Shown piece after piece: positions 15,766 to 25,568 of a DNA stretch of 64,000 nt. This DNA comes from Motiliproteus sp. MSK22-1. Lineage in GTDB: Bacteria > Pseudomonadota > Gammaproteobacteria > Pseudomonadales > Balneatricaceae. The notes under the pieces are model-generated. The model ran no database searches, was not told where the DNA came from, and was given only the letters and a program-made list of their open reading frames with translations. Both the position numbers and the translations under genes were made by a program. Positions within the stretch are counted from its first letter, which is position 1. Each line of letters begins with the position of its first letter. The stretch spans positions 1 through 64,000 of the forward strand of contig NZ_MIEQ01000070.1 in the NCBI RefSeq assembly GCF_001968815.1, given 5' to 3'.

Positions 15766-17046
15766 ATGACCGCAAAAATAACTATTAAAAAGACATTTGG
15801 TGCCATTTTACGCAGTGCTTCACTGGCTGCTGTAACCAGTGCCGGGTTGGTCTCTGGCGTTCAGGCATCAGAAGTGGAAGTTTTACATTGGTGGACGTCT
15901 GGAGGTGAGGCTAAGGCTCTTGGTACCTTGAAGAGCACGCTAGAGTCTCAAGGGGTTGATTGGAAGGATATGCCTGTTGCCGGCGGTGGTGGTAGTAGTG
16001 CTATGACGGTTTTGCGTTCCCGTGTTATGTCAGGAAACGCTCCGACAGCTGTGCAGATGCTGGGGTTCGATATTCTTGATTGGGGTGAGCAAGGAGTTAC
16101 CGCTGATCTGAATGATTTGGCCCGTGCAGAAGGCTGGGATCAGGTTGTTCCTAAAGCTTTACAGAAATTTGCCAAGATTAACGGCCAGTGGATCTCTGCT
16201 CCGGTTAACGTTCATTCCACCAATTGGGTCTGGGGTAATAAGGCGGTACTGGATAAAGTTGGTATTGCTGTTCCTGAAAATTGGAACGATTTTATTCATG
16301 CCATGCGAAAGGTAAAAGCCGCAGGGTACGTACCTTTGGCCCACGGTGGCCAAGCCTGGCAGGATGCTACCGTTTTTGATGGTGTAGTGATGGCGACCGG
16401 CGGTATCGACTTTTACCGTAAAGCATTGGTGGACCTGGATCAGAATGCGCTGTCTTCCGACACCATGAAAGAGGTATTTGAACGAATGCGTCAGCTCCGT
16501 GGTCTGGTGGATGATAATTACCCGGGCCGGGATTGGAATCTGGCCTCTGCCATGGTGATTAACGGCGAAGCGGCTTTTCAGATGATGGGTGACTGGGCTA
16601 AGGGTGAATTTCTTAATGCCGGCAAGACCCCTGGCGACGATTTCGTTTGTTTCCGCACGCCGGGTACTCAAGGCACAGTGACCTTCAATGCTGATCAATT
16701 TGCCATGTTTGAAGTAGGTCGGGATCGTCAGGATGCTCAGGTCAAAATGGCTAAGGCAGTATTGTCCCCTGAATTCCAGATTGCCTTCAACACCGTTAAG
16801 GGTTCTGTTCCTGCTCGTACTGATGTCTCAGATGAAGCTTTTGATGCCTGTGGCAAGAAAGCCATTGGAGACCTGAAAGAAGCGGTAGCCAGCGATAGTC
16901 TGGTAGGCAGTCTGGCTCACGGTCATGCCGCTCCAGCTGCGGTTAAGAATGCCTTCTACGATGTTATTACCGCTCACTTTAATGGTGATATGTCTGCTGC
17001 TGATGCTGTTAAGCAACTCGCGGCCTCAGTAAAGAATGCATCCTAA
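15766..17046 (+). CDS. CUT1-type ABC sugar-binding protein
   Basis: A 426-residue periplasmic binding protein of the SBP_bac_1 family. The signal peptide runs to about residue 34 ([10 protein letters not shown]) and the mature protein opens with [16 protein letters not shown], the typical tryptophan-rich start of CUT1 sugar-binding proteins. Later [13 protein letters not shown] and [14 protein letters not shown] also fit. It heads a seven-gene unit with two permeases, an ATPase, two GMC enzymes and an SDR, under a LacI-type operator. The C-terminal sequence resembles glucose/mannose-type binding proteins (GtsA-like), so a hexose-sized ligand is likely, but its identity is not visible. Confidence 0.92.
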   Translation: MTAKITIKKTFGAILRSASLAAVTSAGLVSGVQASEVEVLHWWTSGGEAKALGTLKSTLESQGVDWKDMPVAGGGGSSAMTVLRSRVMSGNAPTAVQMLGFDILDWGEQGVTADLNDLARAEGWDQVVPKALQKFAKINGQWISAPVNVHSTNWVWGNKAVLDKVGIAVPENWNDFIHAMRKVKAAGYVPLAHGGQAWQDATVFDGVVMATGGIDFYRKALVDLDQNALSSDTMKEVFERMRQLRGLVDDNYPGRDWNLASAMVINGEAAFQMMGDWAKGEFLNAGKTPGDDFVCFRTPGTQGTVTFNADQFAMFEVGRDRQDAQVKMAKAVLSPEFQIAFNTVKGSVPARTDVSDEAFDACGKKAIGDLKEAVASDSLVGSLAHGHAAPAAVKNAFYDVITAHFNGDMSAADAVKQLAASVKNAS

Positions 17047-17052
17047 ATGATA

Positions 17053-17107
17053 CCACTCCCTTTGCTTGCAGCCTGGTCTTCTAACAACGTTGAGTAGGAG
17101 GGAGTGG
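17053..17107 (+). terminator. Long-loop stem between binding-protein and permease genes
   Basis: CCACTCCCT (17053-17061) pairs with AGGGAGTGG (17099-17107) across a 37-base loop and is followed by a T-rich stretch with seven T. It probably dampens read-through so that the binding protein is made in excess over the membrane parts. Confidence 0.55.
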
Positions 17108-17173
17108 GGTTCTTTCGATTTTTTTGACTTTTAGATCTGTAGTTTTGTGTATTTATGTGAATAGGAGAGTGTT

Positions 17174-18106
17174 ATGAAACAGCTCGTAGATCGGACCCCG
17201 AGCTATTTAGCTGACGAGAAGCGCTCCGATAAGGCTATTGGCTGGATGCAGGATCAACTGCCCAAGCTGGTCCTGGCACCCTCTTTTACAGTTATTTTGC
17301 TGTTTGTGTATGGCTTTATTTTGTGGACGGTTTATCTGTCCTTCAGTGCTTCAAGAATGTTACCCAACTACGAATGGGTTGGATTAGACCAATGGGAACG
17401 TCTCTGGAATACCCTGACGTGGCAAATTGCCCTGGACAACCTTTTTATCTTCGGCAGCTTGTACATAGTGCTTTGTATGTTAATCGGTCTGATGTTGGCC
17501 ATTTTATTGGATCAGAAGATCCGTGTTGAAGGCGGGTTACGAACCCTTTATCTCTACCCTATGGCATTGAGTTTCATCGTTACTGGAACCGCTTGGAAAT
17601 GGTTTTTAAATCCAGGCCTGGGTCTGGAGCGCACCATGCACGAATGGGGTTTTGAGAGCTTCAAATTTGATTGGTTGATCGATTCTGAAATGGCCATTTA
17701 TACCGTAGTGATTGCTGGTGTCTGGCAGGCTTCTGGGTTTGTGATGGCTATGTTTTTGGCGGGACTTCGAGGTATTGATAACGAAATTCTCAAAGCTGCA
17801 CAAATTGATGGTGCACCCGCTTGGCGGATTTATACTCGTATTATTATTCCCCAATTGGGGCCTGTATTTATGAGTGCCTTTGTGGTGTTGGTTCACCTGG
17901 CCATCAAAAGCTTTGATCTGGTCATTGCTCTCACCGGGGGAGGTCCTGGCAATGCGACGGAGCTACCGGCGACATTTATGTATTCATACTCCTTTACCCG
18001 CAACCAAATCGGCGTTGGTGCCAGTAGCGCGGTATTTATGCTGGCAATTATCGCAGCCATCATCGTGCCTTATCTTTATTCCGAATTGAAAGGAGGCCGC
18101 AAATGA
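17174..18106 (+). CDS. CUT1 ABC transporter permease (first, MalF/UgpA type)
   Basis: A 310-residue inner-membrane permease with about six transmembrane segments. It carries the conserved EAA motif region EILKAAQIDGAPAWRIYTRI (20 residues or fewer shown) near residues 205-225, which docks on the ATPase, and the ALTGGGPGNATELPATFMY segment typical of this family. GGAG lies just before the ATG. It overlaps the second permease by four bases (ATGA). It forms the channel with the next gene. Confidence 0.93.
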   Translation: MKQLVDRTPSYLADEKRSDKAIGWMQDQLPKLVLAPSFTVILLFVYGFILWTVYLSFSASRMLPNYEWVGLDQWERLWNTLTWQIALDNLFIFGSLYIVLCMLIGLMLAILLDQKIRVEGGLRTLYLYPMALSFIVTGTAWKWFLNPGLGLERTMHEWGFESFKFDWLIDSEMAIYTVVIAGVWQASGFVMAMFLAGLRGIDNEILKAAQIDGAPAWRIYTRIIIPQLGPVFMSAFVVLVHLAIKSFDLVIALTGGGPGNATELPATFMYSYSFTRNQIGVGASSAVFMLAIIAAIIVPYLYSELKGGRK

Positions 18107-19014
18107 GCGCTCGATCTCAAGACCGTCCATCTCAAGACCGTCTATCTCAAGACAATGCCTTGCGTTCGGCTATCTATTGGCGTGCGCTGATTTACACACT
18201 GTTGATCGTTATCGCGGTTATTTATTTGGCGCCTCTGTTTGTCATGGTTGTGACATCATTGAAATCATTGGAAGAAGTGCGCCTTGGTAACATGATGGCG
18301 CTGCCGTTAGAAATTACCTTTGAGCCTTGGGTCAAAGCCTGGGGGACGGCTTGCCTGGGACTTGATTGTAATGGAATCAACGGTTATTTCTGGAACAGCA
18401 TTAAGATGACTGTACCGGCAGTGGCGATAGGCACACTGCTGGGAGCCTTTAATGGTTATGTACTGACCAAATGGCGATTTAAGGGTCACAATATCGTCTT
18501 TGGAATGATGTTATTTGCCTGTTTTATTCCATTTCAGATTGTCCTGTTGCCCATGTCACAGGTGCTGGGAATACTGGGACTGGCGAATACGACTTCTGGC
18601 TTGGTAATGGTCCACGTGGTCTATGGTCTTGGTTTTACCACGCTGTTCTTTCGTAACTTCTATGAGGCATTCCCTGATGAGTTGGTTCGGGCAGCGATCA
18701 TGGATGGGGCCAAATTCTTTACGATCTTCTGGCGTATTTTATTACCAAATTCTGGTCCGATTATTGTTGTTACCGTGATCTGGCAGTTCACCAATATCTG
18801 GAATGACTTTCTCTTCGGCGCTTCTTTTGCCTCTGGTGAAAGTGCACCCATAACCGTCGCGTTGAATAACCTGGTTAATAGTTCTACCGGGGTTAAGGAA
18901 TACAACGTCCATATGGCTGCAGCTATTACAGCCGCCTTACCGACTCTACTGGTGTATGTGGTTGCCGGGCGTTATTTCGTGCGCGGTTTGATGGCCGGTT
19001 CGGTGAAAGGTTAA
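18103..19014 (+). CDS. CUT1 ABC transporter permease (second, MalG/UgpE type)
   Basis: A 303-residue permease with six predicted transmembrane segments and an EAA-like loop ELVRAAIMDGAKFFTIFWRI near residues 190-210. The N-terminal cytoplasmic tail contains three tandem copies of a 15-bp sequence (around 18112-18156) giving repeated SQDR units before the first helix. This looks like a recent in-frame duplication that should not disturb the fold. It begins inside the stop codon of the first permease, so the two are coupled. It is followed by the ATPase at 41 bp. Confidence 0.93.
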   Translation: MSARSQDRPSQDRLSQDNALRSAIYWRALIYTLLIVIAVIYLAPLFVMVVTSLKSLEEVRLGNMMALPLEITFEPWVKAWGTACLGLDCNGINGYFWNSIKMTVPAVAIGTLLGAFNGYVLTKWRFKGHNIVFGMMLFACFIPFQIVLLPMSQVLGILGLANTTSGLVMVHVVYGLGFTTLFFRNFYEAFPDELVRAAIMDGAKFFTIFWRILLPNSGPIIVVTVIWQFTNIWNDFLFGASFASGESAPITVALNNLVNSSTGVKEYNVHMAAAITAALPTLLVYVVAGRYFVRGLMAGSVKG

Positions 19015-19054
19015 GACGATCACAAGAATAATTACAGCAATATAGGTAACAGTT

Positions 19055-20173
19055 ATGGGTTTTTTAAATATCGATAACGTCATCAAACATTACCATGACG
19101 TAGAAGTACTAAAACGAATCAATATTGAAATTAGTCAGGGTGACTTTCTGGTATTGGTGGGGCCCTCGGGCTGCGGTAAATCAACCTTGCTAAACATGAT
19201 TGCCGGGTTGGATGAGATTACAGATGGTGATATCTGGATCAATGGTAAACAAATGAAAGGGGTTCACCCATCTAAGCGGGATATCGCCATGGTGTTCCAG
19301 TCCTACGCTTTGTATCCCAACATGACTGTAGCGCAAAACATAAGTTTCGGTTTGGAGATGCGTAAAGTTTCAAAGCCAGAGCGTGAAACGGCGGTGTCGC
19401 GAGTGTCAAAAATGCTGCAAATTGAGCCCTTGCTAAATCGAAAACCCTCACAGCTCTCCGGCGGCCAGCGTCAACGGGTCGCTATGGGTCGAGCGTTGGT
19501 TCGTGATCCTCAGGTGTTTCTGTTCGACGAACCCTTGTCCAATCTTGATGCCAAATTGCGAGTAGACATGCGAACCGAAATCAAATTACTGCATCAGCGC
19601 CTGGACGCCACTATTGTCTATGTCACCCATGACCAGATTGAAGCCATGACACTGGCCACAAAAATTGCCGTAATGAATGGGGGTGTCGTACAACAATTCG
19701 GAACCCCCGAAGAAATCTATGATAACCCGGTCAATACTTTTGTTGCTGGATTTATGGGGTCTCCTTCTATGAATCTGGTTCCTGCCAAAGTTATCAAAGT
19801 TGAAGGTCGACTGAGTTATCAGATTGAGACCAAAAATGCAGGCGAGCCACTTCTGTTGCCTGTGGGGCGGGATGAAATGGCGATCAGCAAGTATCTGGAT
19901 CAGGAGATAACAGTTGGCCTGCGCCCAGAAACTATTACCGATCCAGAAAGTGCCAATCACACTGAAGGAACAGTCCATGAGGCGAATCTGTTGGTGGATC
20001 TGACTGAACCTACAGGAGCCGATATGTATGTCGTTACCTTACTTGGTGGTCAGGAAGTGGTTGGCAGGATGAGAAATCGCGCAAAAGCTGCTGCGGGTGA
20101 AAATGCACGCTTTGCCTTTGATGTTTCACGCAATGTTGCTTTTGATAAGGCTTCAGGTGAACGTATTCAATGA
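19055..20173 (+). CDS. CUT1 ABC transporter ATPase (UgpC/MsmK/MalK family)
   Basis: A 372-residue ATPase with a Walker A GPSGCGKST near residues 37-45, the signature LSGGQRQRVAMGRALV near 133-148, the Walker B VFLFDEPLSNLDAKLR near 153-168, and the switch histidine in IVYVTHDQIEAM. A C-terminal TOBE/regulatory domain follows (from about 240), as expected for MalK-type subunits that can be shared among transporters. It completes an importer with the binding protein and two permeases upstream. Transport is into the cytoplasm at the expense of ATP. Confidence 0.95.
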   Translation: MGFLNIDNVIKHYHDVEVLKRINIEISQGDFLVLVGPSGCGKSTLLNMIAGLDEITDGDIWINGKQMKGVHPSKRDIAMVFQSYALYPNMTVAQNISFGLEMRKVSKPERETAVSRVSKMLQIEPLLNRKPSQLSGGQRQRVAMGRALVRDPQVFLFDEPLSNLDAKLRVDMRTEIKLLHQRLDATIVYVTHDQIEAMTLATKIAVMNGGVVQQFGTPEEIYDNPVNTFVAGFMGSPSMNLVPAKVIKVEGRLSYQIETKNAGEPLLLPVGRDEMAISKYLDQEITVGLRPETITDPESANHTEGTVHEANLLVDLTEPTGADMYVVTLLGGQEVVGRMRNRAKAAAGENARFAFDVSRNVAFDKASGERIQ

Positions 20174-20248
20174 GGCGCAGGTATTCAATAAAGCGAATGC
20201 ATTTCATAAGAATTTAAACGGCTTTTTCGGATTTTGCAGGTTGAAGTT

Positions 20249-21772
20249 GTGAAACGAAATACTACTCAAAATGAATACGATATTGTCATTGTCGGCTCGG
20301 GTATTGGTGGCGCTACACTGTTGAATCGTTTGGCGGAAACTGGTGCCCGCATATTGTTGATTGAACGTGGACAGTCATTAGAAGACAGCTGTGCAGCACG
20401 GGACAGCAAGGCTATCTTTGTTGATGAGAAATTCCGTCCTGATGAGCAGTGGCTGGATGGCAACGGACAATGCTTTAACCCAGGTAACTATTACTATGTT
20501 GGTGGTAATTCCAAATTCTATGGTGCCGTTATGTTGCGCTATCGGGAAGAGGATTTTGGTGAGCTGGCGTTTGAAGAAGGTATATCACCAGCCTGGCCAT
20601 TTAACTATCAGGAGTTAGCGCCCTTTTATCATCAGGCAGAAACCTTGTATCAAGTCAGAGGAAAGGAAGGGCAGGACTGTTGTGAGCCTTCCGGTGCCAA
20701 GGGATATATTGGAGAACCGGTAGCTGATGAACCTTCCATAGCGCGGGTTAGAGACAAGCTAGCAAAAGCCGGTGCTAAACCCTTTAGTCTACCTCTGGCA
20801 TTGGATATTGACCGTTGGATGGATCGGGCTAAAACTCCCTGGGATGCTTTTCCAGATACGGGGACGGGAAAAATGGATGCGGAGTCGGCAGCTTTGAACC
20901 CGGTACTTGATTATCCAAATGTGACCTTGATGACAGATGCTTGTGTTCGCCGTTTCCACACCGGTGCTGATGGAAAGCAAATTCAGTCAGTTGAACTGGT
21001 GCATTCAGGTCAGGTACTCAGAATCAGTGCTGCCTTATTTGTGCTTTCTGCGGGAGCTATCAACAGCGCCGCGATTTTACTGCGATCCCGTAATGATAAA
21101 AATCCCGAGGGACTGGCTAACAGTTCTGGCCAGGTGGGACGAAACTTTATGAATCATAATTGTACTGCGCTATTGGCTCTGAATCCTTTTAGGCGTAACA
21201 GCGCGGTATATCAGAAAACGCTGGGCATCAACGATTTTTACCTTTCGGATGGCAGTGGTGGAGGGCCACTCGGCAATATCCAGCTGCTGGGGAAAATAGA
21301 TGGCACGATGCTGAAAGCCAACCTAAAAGCTGCTCCACAATTTGCCATGGATTGGGTGGCGCGCCATTCGGTTGATTGGTATGTGATGAGTGAGGATCTT
21401 CCCAATCCGGATAGCCGAGTGATGATTGATAGTTCAGACCGTATTGTTCTGGATTGGCGTCGCAGCAACATGACCGCCCATCGCAAATTGTTAAAGAAGG
21501 CGAAGAGGCTGATGCGGGCGGCAGGTTTTCCTATCCTTCTCAGCCAGCCCTTTGATCGTCGAACCCCGTCCCATCAGTGCGGTACCGTACGAATAGGTAA
21601 TGATCCTGGCAGCGCACCTTTGGATTCTTATTGTCGTAGCTATGACCATAAGAATCTTTTTGTGATGGATGCTTCCTTTCTGCCAACTTCAGCAGCAGTC
21701 AATCCGGCACTAACTATCGCTGCTCAGGCCTTGCGGGTTGCTGAGCATATTAAGATTACGGAGTTGCAGTAA
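20249..21772 (+). CDS. GMC-family FAD oxidoreductase (first)
   Basis: About 507 residues of a glucose-methanol-choline oxidoreductase. The FAD-binding motif is VGSGIGGATLLNRLAETGARILLIERG (a GxGxxG run, quoted in part) near the N-terminus. A second motif YYVGGNSKFYGAVMLRYREEDF lies near 90, and the C-terminal HQCGTVRIGNDP...NPALTIAAQALR region carries the catalytic histidine and asparagine. I choose GTG at 20249, eight bases after AGG, over TTG at 20234. No signal peptide is visible, so it should act in the cytoplasm. It overlaps the SDR gene by one base. Its substrate is probably a sugar or polyol derivative of the transported compound. Confidence 0.88.
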   Translation: MKRNTTQNEYDIVIVGSGIGGATLLNRLAETGARILLIERGQSLEDSCAARDSKAIFVDEKFRPDEQWLDGNGQCFNPGNYYYVGGNSKFYGAVMLRYREEDFGELAFEEGISPAWPFNYQELAPFYHQAETLYQVRGKEGQDCCEPSGAKGYIGEPVADEPSIARVRDKLAKAGAKPFSLPLALDIDRWMDRAKTPWDAFPDTGTGKMDAESAALNPVLDYPNVTLMTDACVRRFHTGADGKQIQSVELVHSGQVLRISAALFVLSAGAINSAAILLRSRNDKNPEGLANSSGQVGRNFMNHNCTALLALNPFRRNSAVYQKTLGINDFYLSDGSGGGPLGNIQLLGKIDGTMLKANLKAAPQFAMDWVARHSVDWYVMSEDLPNPDSRVMIDSSDRIVLDWRRSNMTAHRKLLKKAKRLMRAAGFPILLSQPFDRRTPSHQCGTVRIGNDPGSAPLDSYCRSYDHKNLFVMDASFLPTSAAVNPALTIAAQALRVAEHIKITELQ

Positions 21773-22569
21773 TGACGTCCTCAAATGAACTAAAGACTAA
21801 GACAGAATCTCGTCCAGTGGCCTTAGTGACGGGTGGTCGCCAGGGTATCGGATTGGCCATTGTTACCAGGCTTGCTGCGGCAGGATTTGATATTGCTTTT
21901 ACGGCTCGCAGTTCCTCCGATAAATGTACTGAGATTATCGCTCAATGTGAAACTCTGGGTGCCAGAGCTAAATATATTTCCAGTGATCTCGGAGATGTGA
22001 GTAGTCATCAAACGCTGGTTGAGCAAGTCGTATGCTGGGGTGGTGGCTTGGATTGTCTGGTAAACAATGCTGGAGTTGGGACCCTGGTTCGAGGAGATTT
22101 GCTAGATCTGACTACTGAGTCCTTTGACCATGTGATTGGGGTTAATTTGCGGGGGACCCTATTTCTTTCCCAGGCGGTAGCCCGGTGGATGCTGGATAAT
22201 CCTTCTGACCATTATCGGTCGATTATTTCCGTCTCATCAGTCAGCGCTTTGATGGTCTCACCGGAAAGGGCCGATTACTGCATGTCAAAGGCTGCTCTGG
22301 CGATGATGACCAAAAGCTTTGCCTTGCGCTTTGCTGCAGACAATATCGGCGTTTTTGAGTTGCGCCCCGGCATTATTCAAACCGGTATGACGGAAGCAGT
22401 GTCTGGAAAATATGACAAACGGATCGCTGACGGTTTGGTGCCAGCCAGGCGCTGGGGCATTCCAGATGATATTGGTCGCGCCCTGTTGCCTTTTGCTGTC
22501 GGTGATATGGCTTTTGCCAGCGGCAGTGCCATTGAATTGGACGGTGGACTTTCTATTAATCGGTTGTAG
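21772..22569 (+). CDS. Short-chain dehydrogenase/reductase (FabG-like)
   Basis: A 265-residue SDR with the cofactor motif TGGRQGIG near residues 20-27, NNAG near 98-101, the catalytic serine in SVSSVSAL and the YxxxK motif in ADYCMSKAAL. It was probably named 3-ketoacyl-ACP reductase by homology, but here it lies between two GMC flavoproteins and after a sugar ABC transporter. It therefore more likely interconverts a hydroxyl and a keto group of the unknown substrate with NAD(P). The start codon overlaps the preceding stop by one base. Its last codons run into a 21-bp tandem repeat array. Confidence 0.9.
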   Translation: MTSSNELKTKTESRPVALVTGGRQGIGLAIVTRLAAAGFDIAFTARSSSDKCTEIIAQCETLGARAKYISSDLGDVSSHQTLVEQVVCWGGGLDCLVNNAGVGTLVRGDLLDLTTESFDHVIGVNLRGTLFLSQAVARWMLDNPSDHYRSIISVSSVSALMVSPERADYCMSKAALAMMTKSFALRFAADNIGVFELRPGIIQTGMTEAVSGKYDKRIADGLVPARRWGIPDDIGRALLPFAVGDMAFASGSAIELDGGLSINRL

Positions 22570-22680
22570 CCACCCATTAACAGGCGATATCCGTTAATTA
22601 ACAGGCGATAGCCGCTAATTAATAGCTTATAGCGGATAATTAATAGCCTATAGCGGACAAATATTAGCCTATAAAAGACA
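22555..22680. repeat. 21-bp tandem repeat array, five clear units
   Basis: Five consecutive 21-bp units start at 22576, 22597, 22618, 22639 and 22660; the first two begin ATTAACAGGCGATA. A more degenerate sixth unit may start at 22555, overlapping the last codons and stop of the SDR gene (ATTAATCGG...). Divergence rises along the array, so it is not a fresh duplication. There are no spacers, so it is not CRISPR. Confidence 0.8.
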
Positions 22681-22720
22681 GGTCGAGAGCAAGCATATCC
22701 TGTATTAAGGAATTTCTATA

Positions 22721-24304
22721 ATGTACGACTACATAATTACTGGTGGTGGCCCTGCAGGCTGTGTACTGGCCAATCGGTTGAGTGAAAACCCCGATGTTCA
22801 GGTGTTACTTCTGGAGGCTGGAAATCCTGACTCCAACCCGTTGATCCATATGCCAGCTGGGTTTGCCAAGCTGACCGGAGAGTCAGCCACCTGGGGCTAT
22901 TCGACAGTGCCGCAGAAGCACTTGGACGATCGTGAAGTCTGGTATCCACAGGGCCGAGTCATGGGGGGTGGTAGCTCTATTAATGCTCAGGTATATACTC
23001 GAGGTCACGCACTGGATTACGATGAATGGGCAAACGAAGAGGGTTGTGAGGGCTGGTCTTTTGAAGAGGTACTGCCTTATTTCTGTAGAGCGGAAGACAA
23101 TATACGACTGAATAATCGTTACCATGGCGCAGATGGGCCTCTGAAAATTTCCGATCCCGTACCCCATAGGCTTACCAGTACATTTGTTCGTGCAGCTCAG
23201 CAGGCAGGATTTCCCTACTCATCAGACTTTAATGGTGAGACTCAGGATGGTTTTGGCTATTACCAGGTGACTAACCGTAACGGAAAACGCAGTAGTGCCG
23301 CCGTCTGTTATATAAAGCCGGTAATGAAACGATCGAATCTGACCATTATCACCAAAGCGGTGGTAACCAGGGTGCTGGTAAAAAATAATCGTGCCGTTGG
23401 TGTTGAGTATTCAAAGCGAGGCAGCAAAGACGTCTATCAGGCAATGGCTTCTCAGGAGGTGCTGGTGACATCCGGAGCCGTAGGGTCACCAAAGCTGTTA
23501 CAGTTATCAGGGATTGGTCCTGCTGATCACCTGCGCTCATTAGGGATTGATGTCGTTCATAACCTTCCTTCTGTTGGTGAGAATTTCCACGATCATATGG
23601 ATGTCTTTCTGGTCAGCGAATGCAGTGGTGATTACAGTTTTGACCGCTATAAACCCTTACATATGAATGCGTGGGCGGGATTGCAATATCTGTTGTTTAA
23701 TACGGGTCCTGTCGCTTCCAACCTCTGTGATGGTGGTGGCTTCTGGTACGCTGATCCAGAGGCTAGATCTCCTGATATCCAATTCCATTTTCTACCGGGA
23801 TCCGGTCTGGAGCACGGCCTGAAAAAGATCCGCAATGGGGTTACGTTGAATTCGGCCCTGTTACGACCTAAGAGCCGTGGAACTGTTCGCTTGCGTACCT
23901 CAAATCCGGCAGATACCCCGCTGATTGACCCAAATTACTGGGCAGAGGAATATGATCGGAAGATGTCAGTTGAAGGCTTTAAACTGGCTAGGGAAATTAT
24001 GTCTCAACCTGCCTTTAAACCCTTTATAAAACAGGAAACCATGCCTGGTTCAGAATTAAAAACCGATGAACAGATAATGGCTTACGCACGCCGATACTCA
24101 AAGACCGACTATCATCCTGTGGGAGCCTGTAAAATGGGTGGTGCCAATGATGAGCGTAGTGTCGTGGGGCCTGATTTACGGGTCAGGGGGATAGAAGGGT
24201 TAAGGGTTGTAGATTCTTCAGTGATGCCACGGATCGTCAGCTCAAACACCAATGCACCGACGATTATGATTGCAGAAAAAGCGGCGGATATGATTCGGCT
24301 CTGA
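22721..24304 (+). CDS. GMC-family FAD oxidoreductase (second, choline-dehydrogenase-like)
   Basis: A 527-residue flavoprotein of the choline/alcohol dehydrogenase branch. It opens MYDYIITGGGPAGCVLANRL with the FAD dinucleotide motif, has the GMC signature 1 region WYPQGRVMGGGSSINAQVY, signature 2 around GAVGSPKLLQLSGIGP, and the C-terminal active-site histidine in DYHPVGACKMG with the SNTNAPTIMIAEKAADM end. It differs strongly from the first GMC enzyme. Such enzymes pass electrons to a quinone or carrier, or to oxygen. It is the last gene of the transporter operon, 151 bp after the SDR across a tandem repeat. Confidence 0.92.
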   Translation: MYDYIITGGGPAGCVLANRLSENPDVQVLLLEAGNPDSNPLIHMPAGFAKLTGESATWGYSTVPQKHLDDREVWYPQGRVMGGGSSINAQVYTRGHALDYDEWANEEGCEGWSFEEVLPYFCRAEDNIRLNNRYHGADGPLKISDPVPHRLTSTFVRAAQQAGFPYSSDFNGETQDGFGYYQVTNRNGKRSSAAVCYIKPVMKRSNLTIITKAVVTRVLVKNNRAVGVEYSKRGSKDVYQAMASQEVLVTSGAVGSPKLLQLSGIGPADHLRSLGIDVVHNLPSVGENFHDHMDVFLVSECSGDYSFDRYKPLHMNAWAGLQYLLFNTGPVASNLCDGGGFWYADPEARSPDIQFHFLPGSGLEHGLKKIRNGVTLNSALLRPKSRGTVRLRTSNPADTPLIDPNYWAEEYDRKMSVEGFKLAREIMSQPAFKPFIKQETMPGSELKTDEQIMAYARRYSKTDYHPVGACKMGGANDERSVVGPDLRVRGIEGLRVVDSSVMPRIVSSNTNAPTIMIAEKAADMIRL

Positions 24305-24466
24305 TTATTTATACCGTTATCTTCTGTTTGTTGGTGATTTTTGAACACTTATGGAATTTGAATATAAATGGAAATACTACACTTTCGATTCATTGCGATA
24401 GGAATAGCCTCTGTGGTGCTGATATAGCATTAAAGGTCTGCTTTGCTTCAGCGTCTTTTTTATTCC

Positions 24467-25489
24467 CTAATTTTCGACAGCTAGTCGAGAGGACTCTCTT
24501 ACTATGACTTTAGGTAAAACAGACTGATTGGAAAAGGGTCGATCAGTATTTTTCAGACGCTGCATCAGACTGTCTGCAGCCAGTTTTGCCAGTTGATCGG
24601 TAAAAACGTGAACACTGGTCAGTGGTGGGCTGAAGGCACTACAGGCCATTACATCATCAAATCCGGTTACGGCGATATTCTGACCAACTTTAAGGCCTGC
24701 TCTATCCAGTCCGAAGCAGGCCCCAAACGCCACAATATCACTGTAACAAACAATCCCTTGAGGCGGTTCGCCCTGCTTGATGCGCTTTTCGATAGCGATG
24801 CTGGCAGCTTCCTGGGTGGGTGCACAGGGAATTACCTCAATGTTTTCAGCTTTTATCCCGGCTTTTTGGACGGCAGCAGTAAAGCCATTGAGACGTTGCT
24901 GATAAACAGGAGTGTGGGGGAGGCCCCCTAGAAATACCAGGCGTGTCATGCCTTGCTCCAGCAGGTGTTGTGTTACTGCTAAAGTGCCGTTGATGTTATC
25001 CGGGGCAATGTAATCGCACTCTCCTCCATCAATGGGTCTCATGACACTGACAACCGGAACGCCTCTGGATATATGCGGATCCAAATCACTTTGTGTTGTG
25101 CCAAAGACGGGACAGATTAGAATTCCTGCTGCACCATGTTCACAAAAGGTGCGTATGACTTTGTCCTGTTGATGGGTATCTTCTGAGGTATTCGCCATCA
25201 TCACCACATAGCCGGAATCAGTGAAACTGCGTTCCAGAGATACAGCCAGCTCGGCGAAAAAAGGATTAGTCAGGTCATTAATAACCATACCAATCATTTC
25301 TGATGAACGACGACGAAGGTTGGCTGCTGCTCGGTTGTAGACGTAACCAATTTTCTTTGCAGCCTTCATTACTTTCTTGCGGGTTTCAGGCTTGATTTTT
25401 GGACTGTCCTGTAGTGCTAAAGACACGGTCGATTTAGATACACCTGCGGTTTTTGCCACATCAGAGATAGTTAGGTTCTTTTGGCTCAC
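24467..25489 (-). CDS. LacI-family transcriptional regulator of the catabolic cluster
   Basis: About 340 residues. The helix-turn-helix is at the N-terminus (LTISDVAKTAGVSKSTVSLA), followed by the hinge IGYVYNRAAANLRRRSS and a periplasmic-binding-protein-like effector domain with FFAELAVSLERSF and GFDDVMACSAFSPPLTSV. I place the start at the GTG at 25489, which has AGGGG five bases upstream and puts the helix-turn-helix at the usual distance; the frame continues to an ATG at 25534. Its own promoter carries the operator at 25555-25568, and five further copies lie in front of the surrounding operons. It is probably a repressor released by the pathway substrate or an intermediate. Confidence 0.92.
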   Translation of the reverse strand: MSQKNLTISDVAKTAGVSKSTVSLALQDSPKIKPETRKKVMKAAKKIGYVYNRAAANLRRRSSEMIGMVINDLTNPFFAELAVSLERSFTDSGYVVMMANTSEDTHQQDKVIRTFCEHGAAGILICPVFGTTQSDLDPHISRGVPVVSVMRPIDGGECDYIAPDNINGTLAVTQHLLEQGMTRLVFLGGLPHTPVYQQRLNGFTAAVQKAGIKAENIEVIPCAPTQEAASIAIEKRIKQGEPPQGIVCYSDIVAFGACFGLDRAGLKVGQNIAVTGFDDVMACSAFSPPLTSVHVFTDQLAKLAADSLMQRLKNTDRPFSNQSVLPKVIVRESSRLAVEN

Positions 25490-25554
25490 GACGACCCCTG
25501 GTAAAGTAATGTTGACTGCGCTGAATCGTTCCACTTGAAAATCAAAGAGTGTTG

Positions 25555-25568
25555 TTGTAACGTTCTAA
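25555..25568. promoter_or_regulatory. LacI-type operator copy (lacI promoter, divergent to DUF993)
   Basis: TTGTAACGTTCTAA is 66 bp upstream of the regulator start and 144 bp upstream of the DUF993 start. Autoregulation is the simple reading. The centre is 190 bp from the copy at 25745, which would allow DNA looping between them. Confidence 0.7.

Noticed and set aside
22555-22680. Possible CRISPR array
   Set aside because: The units are tandem with no spacers and they diverge; there are no cas genes.
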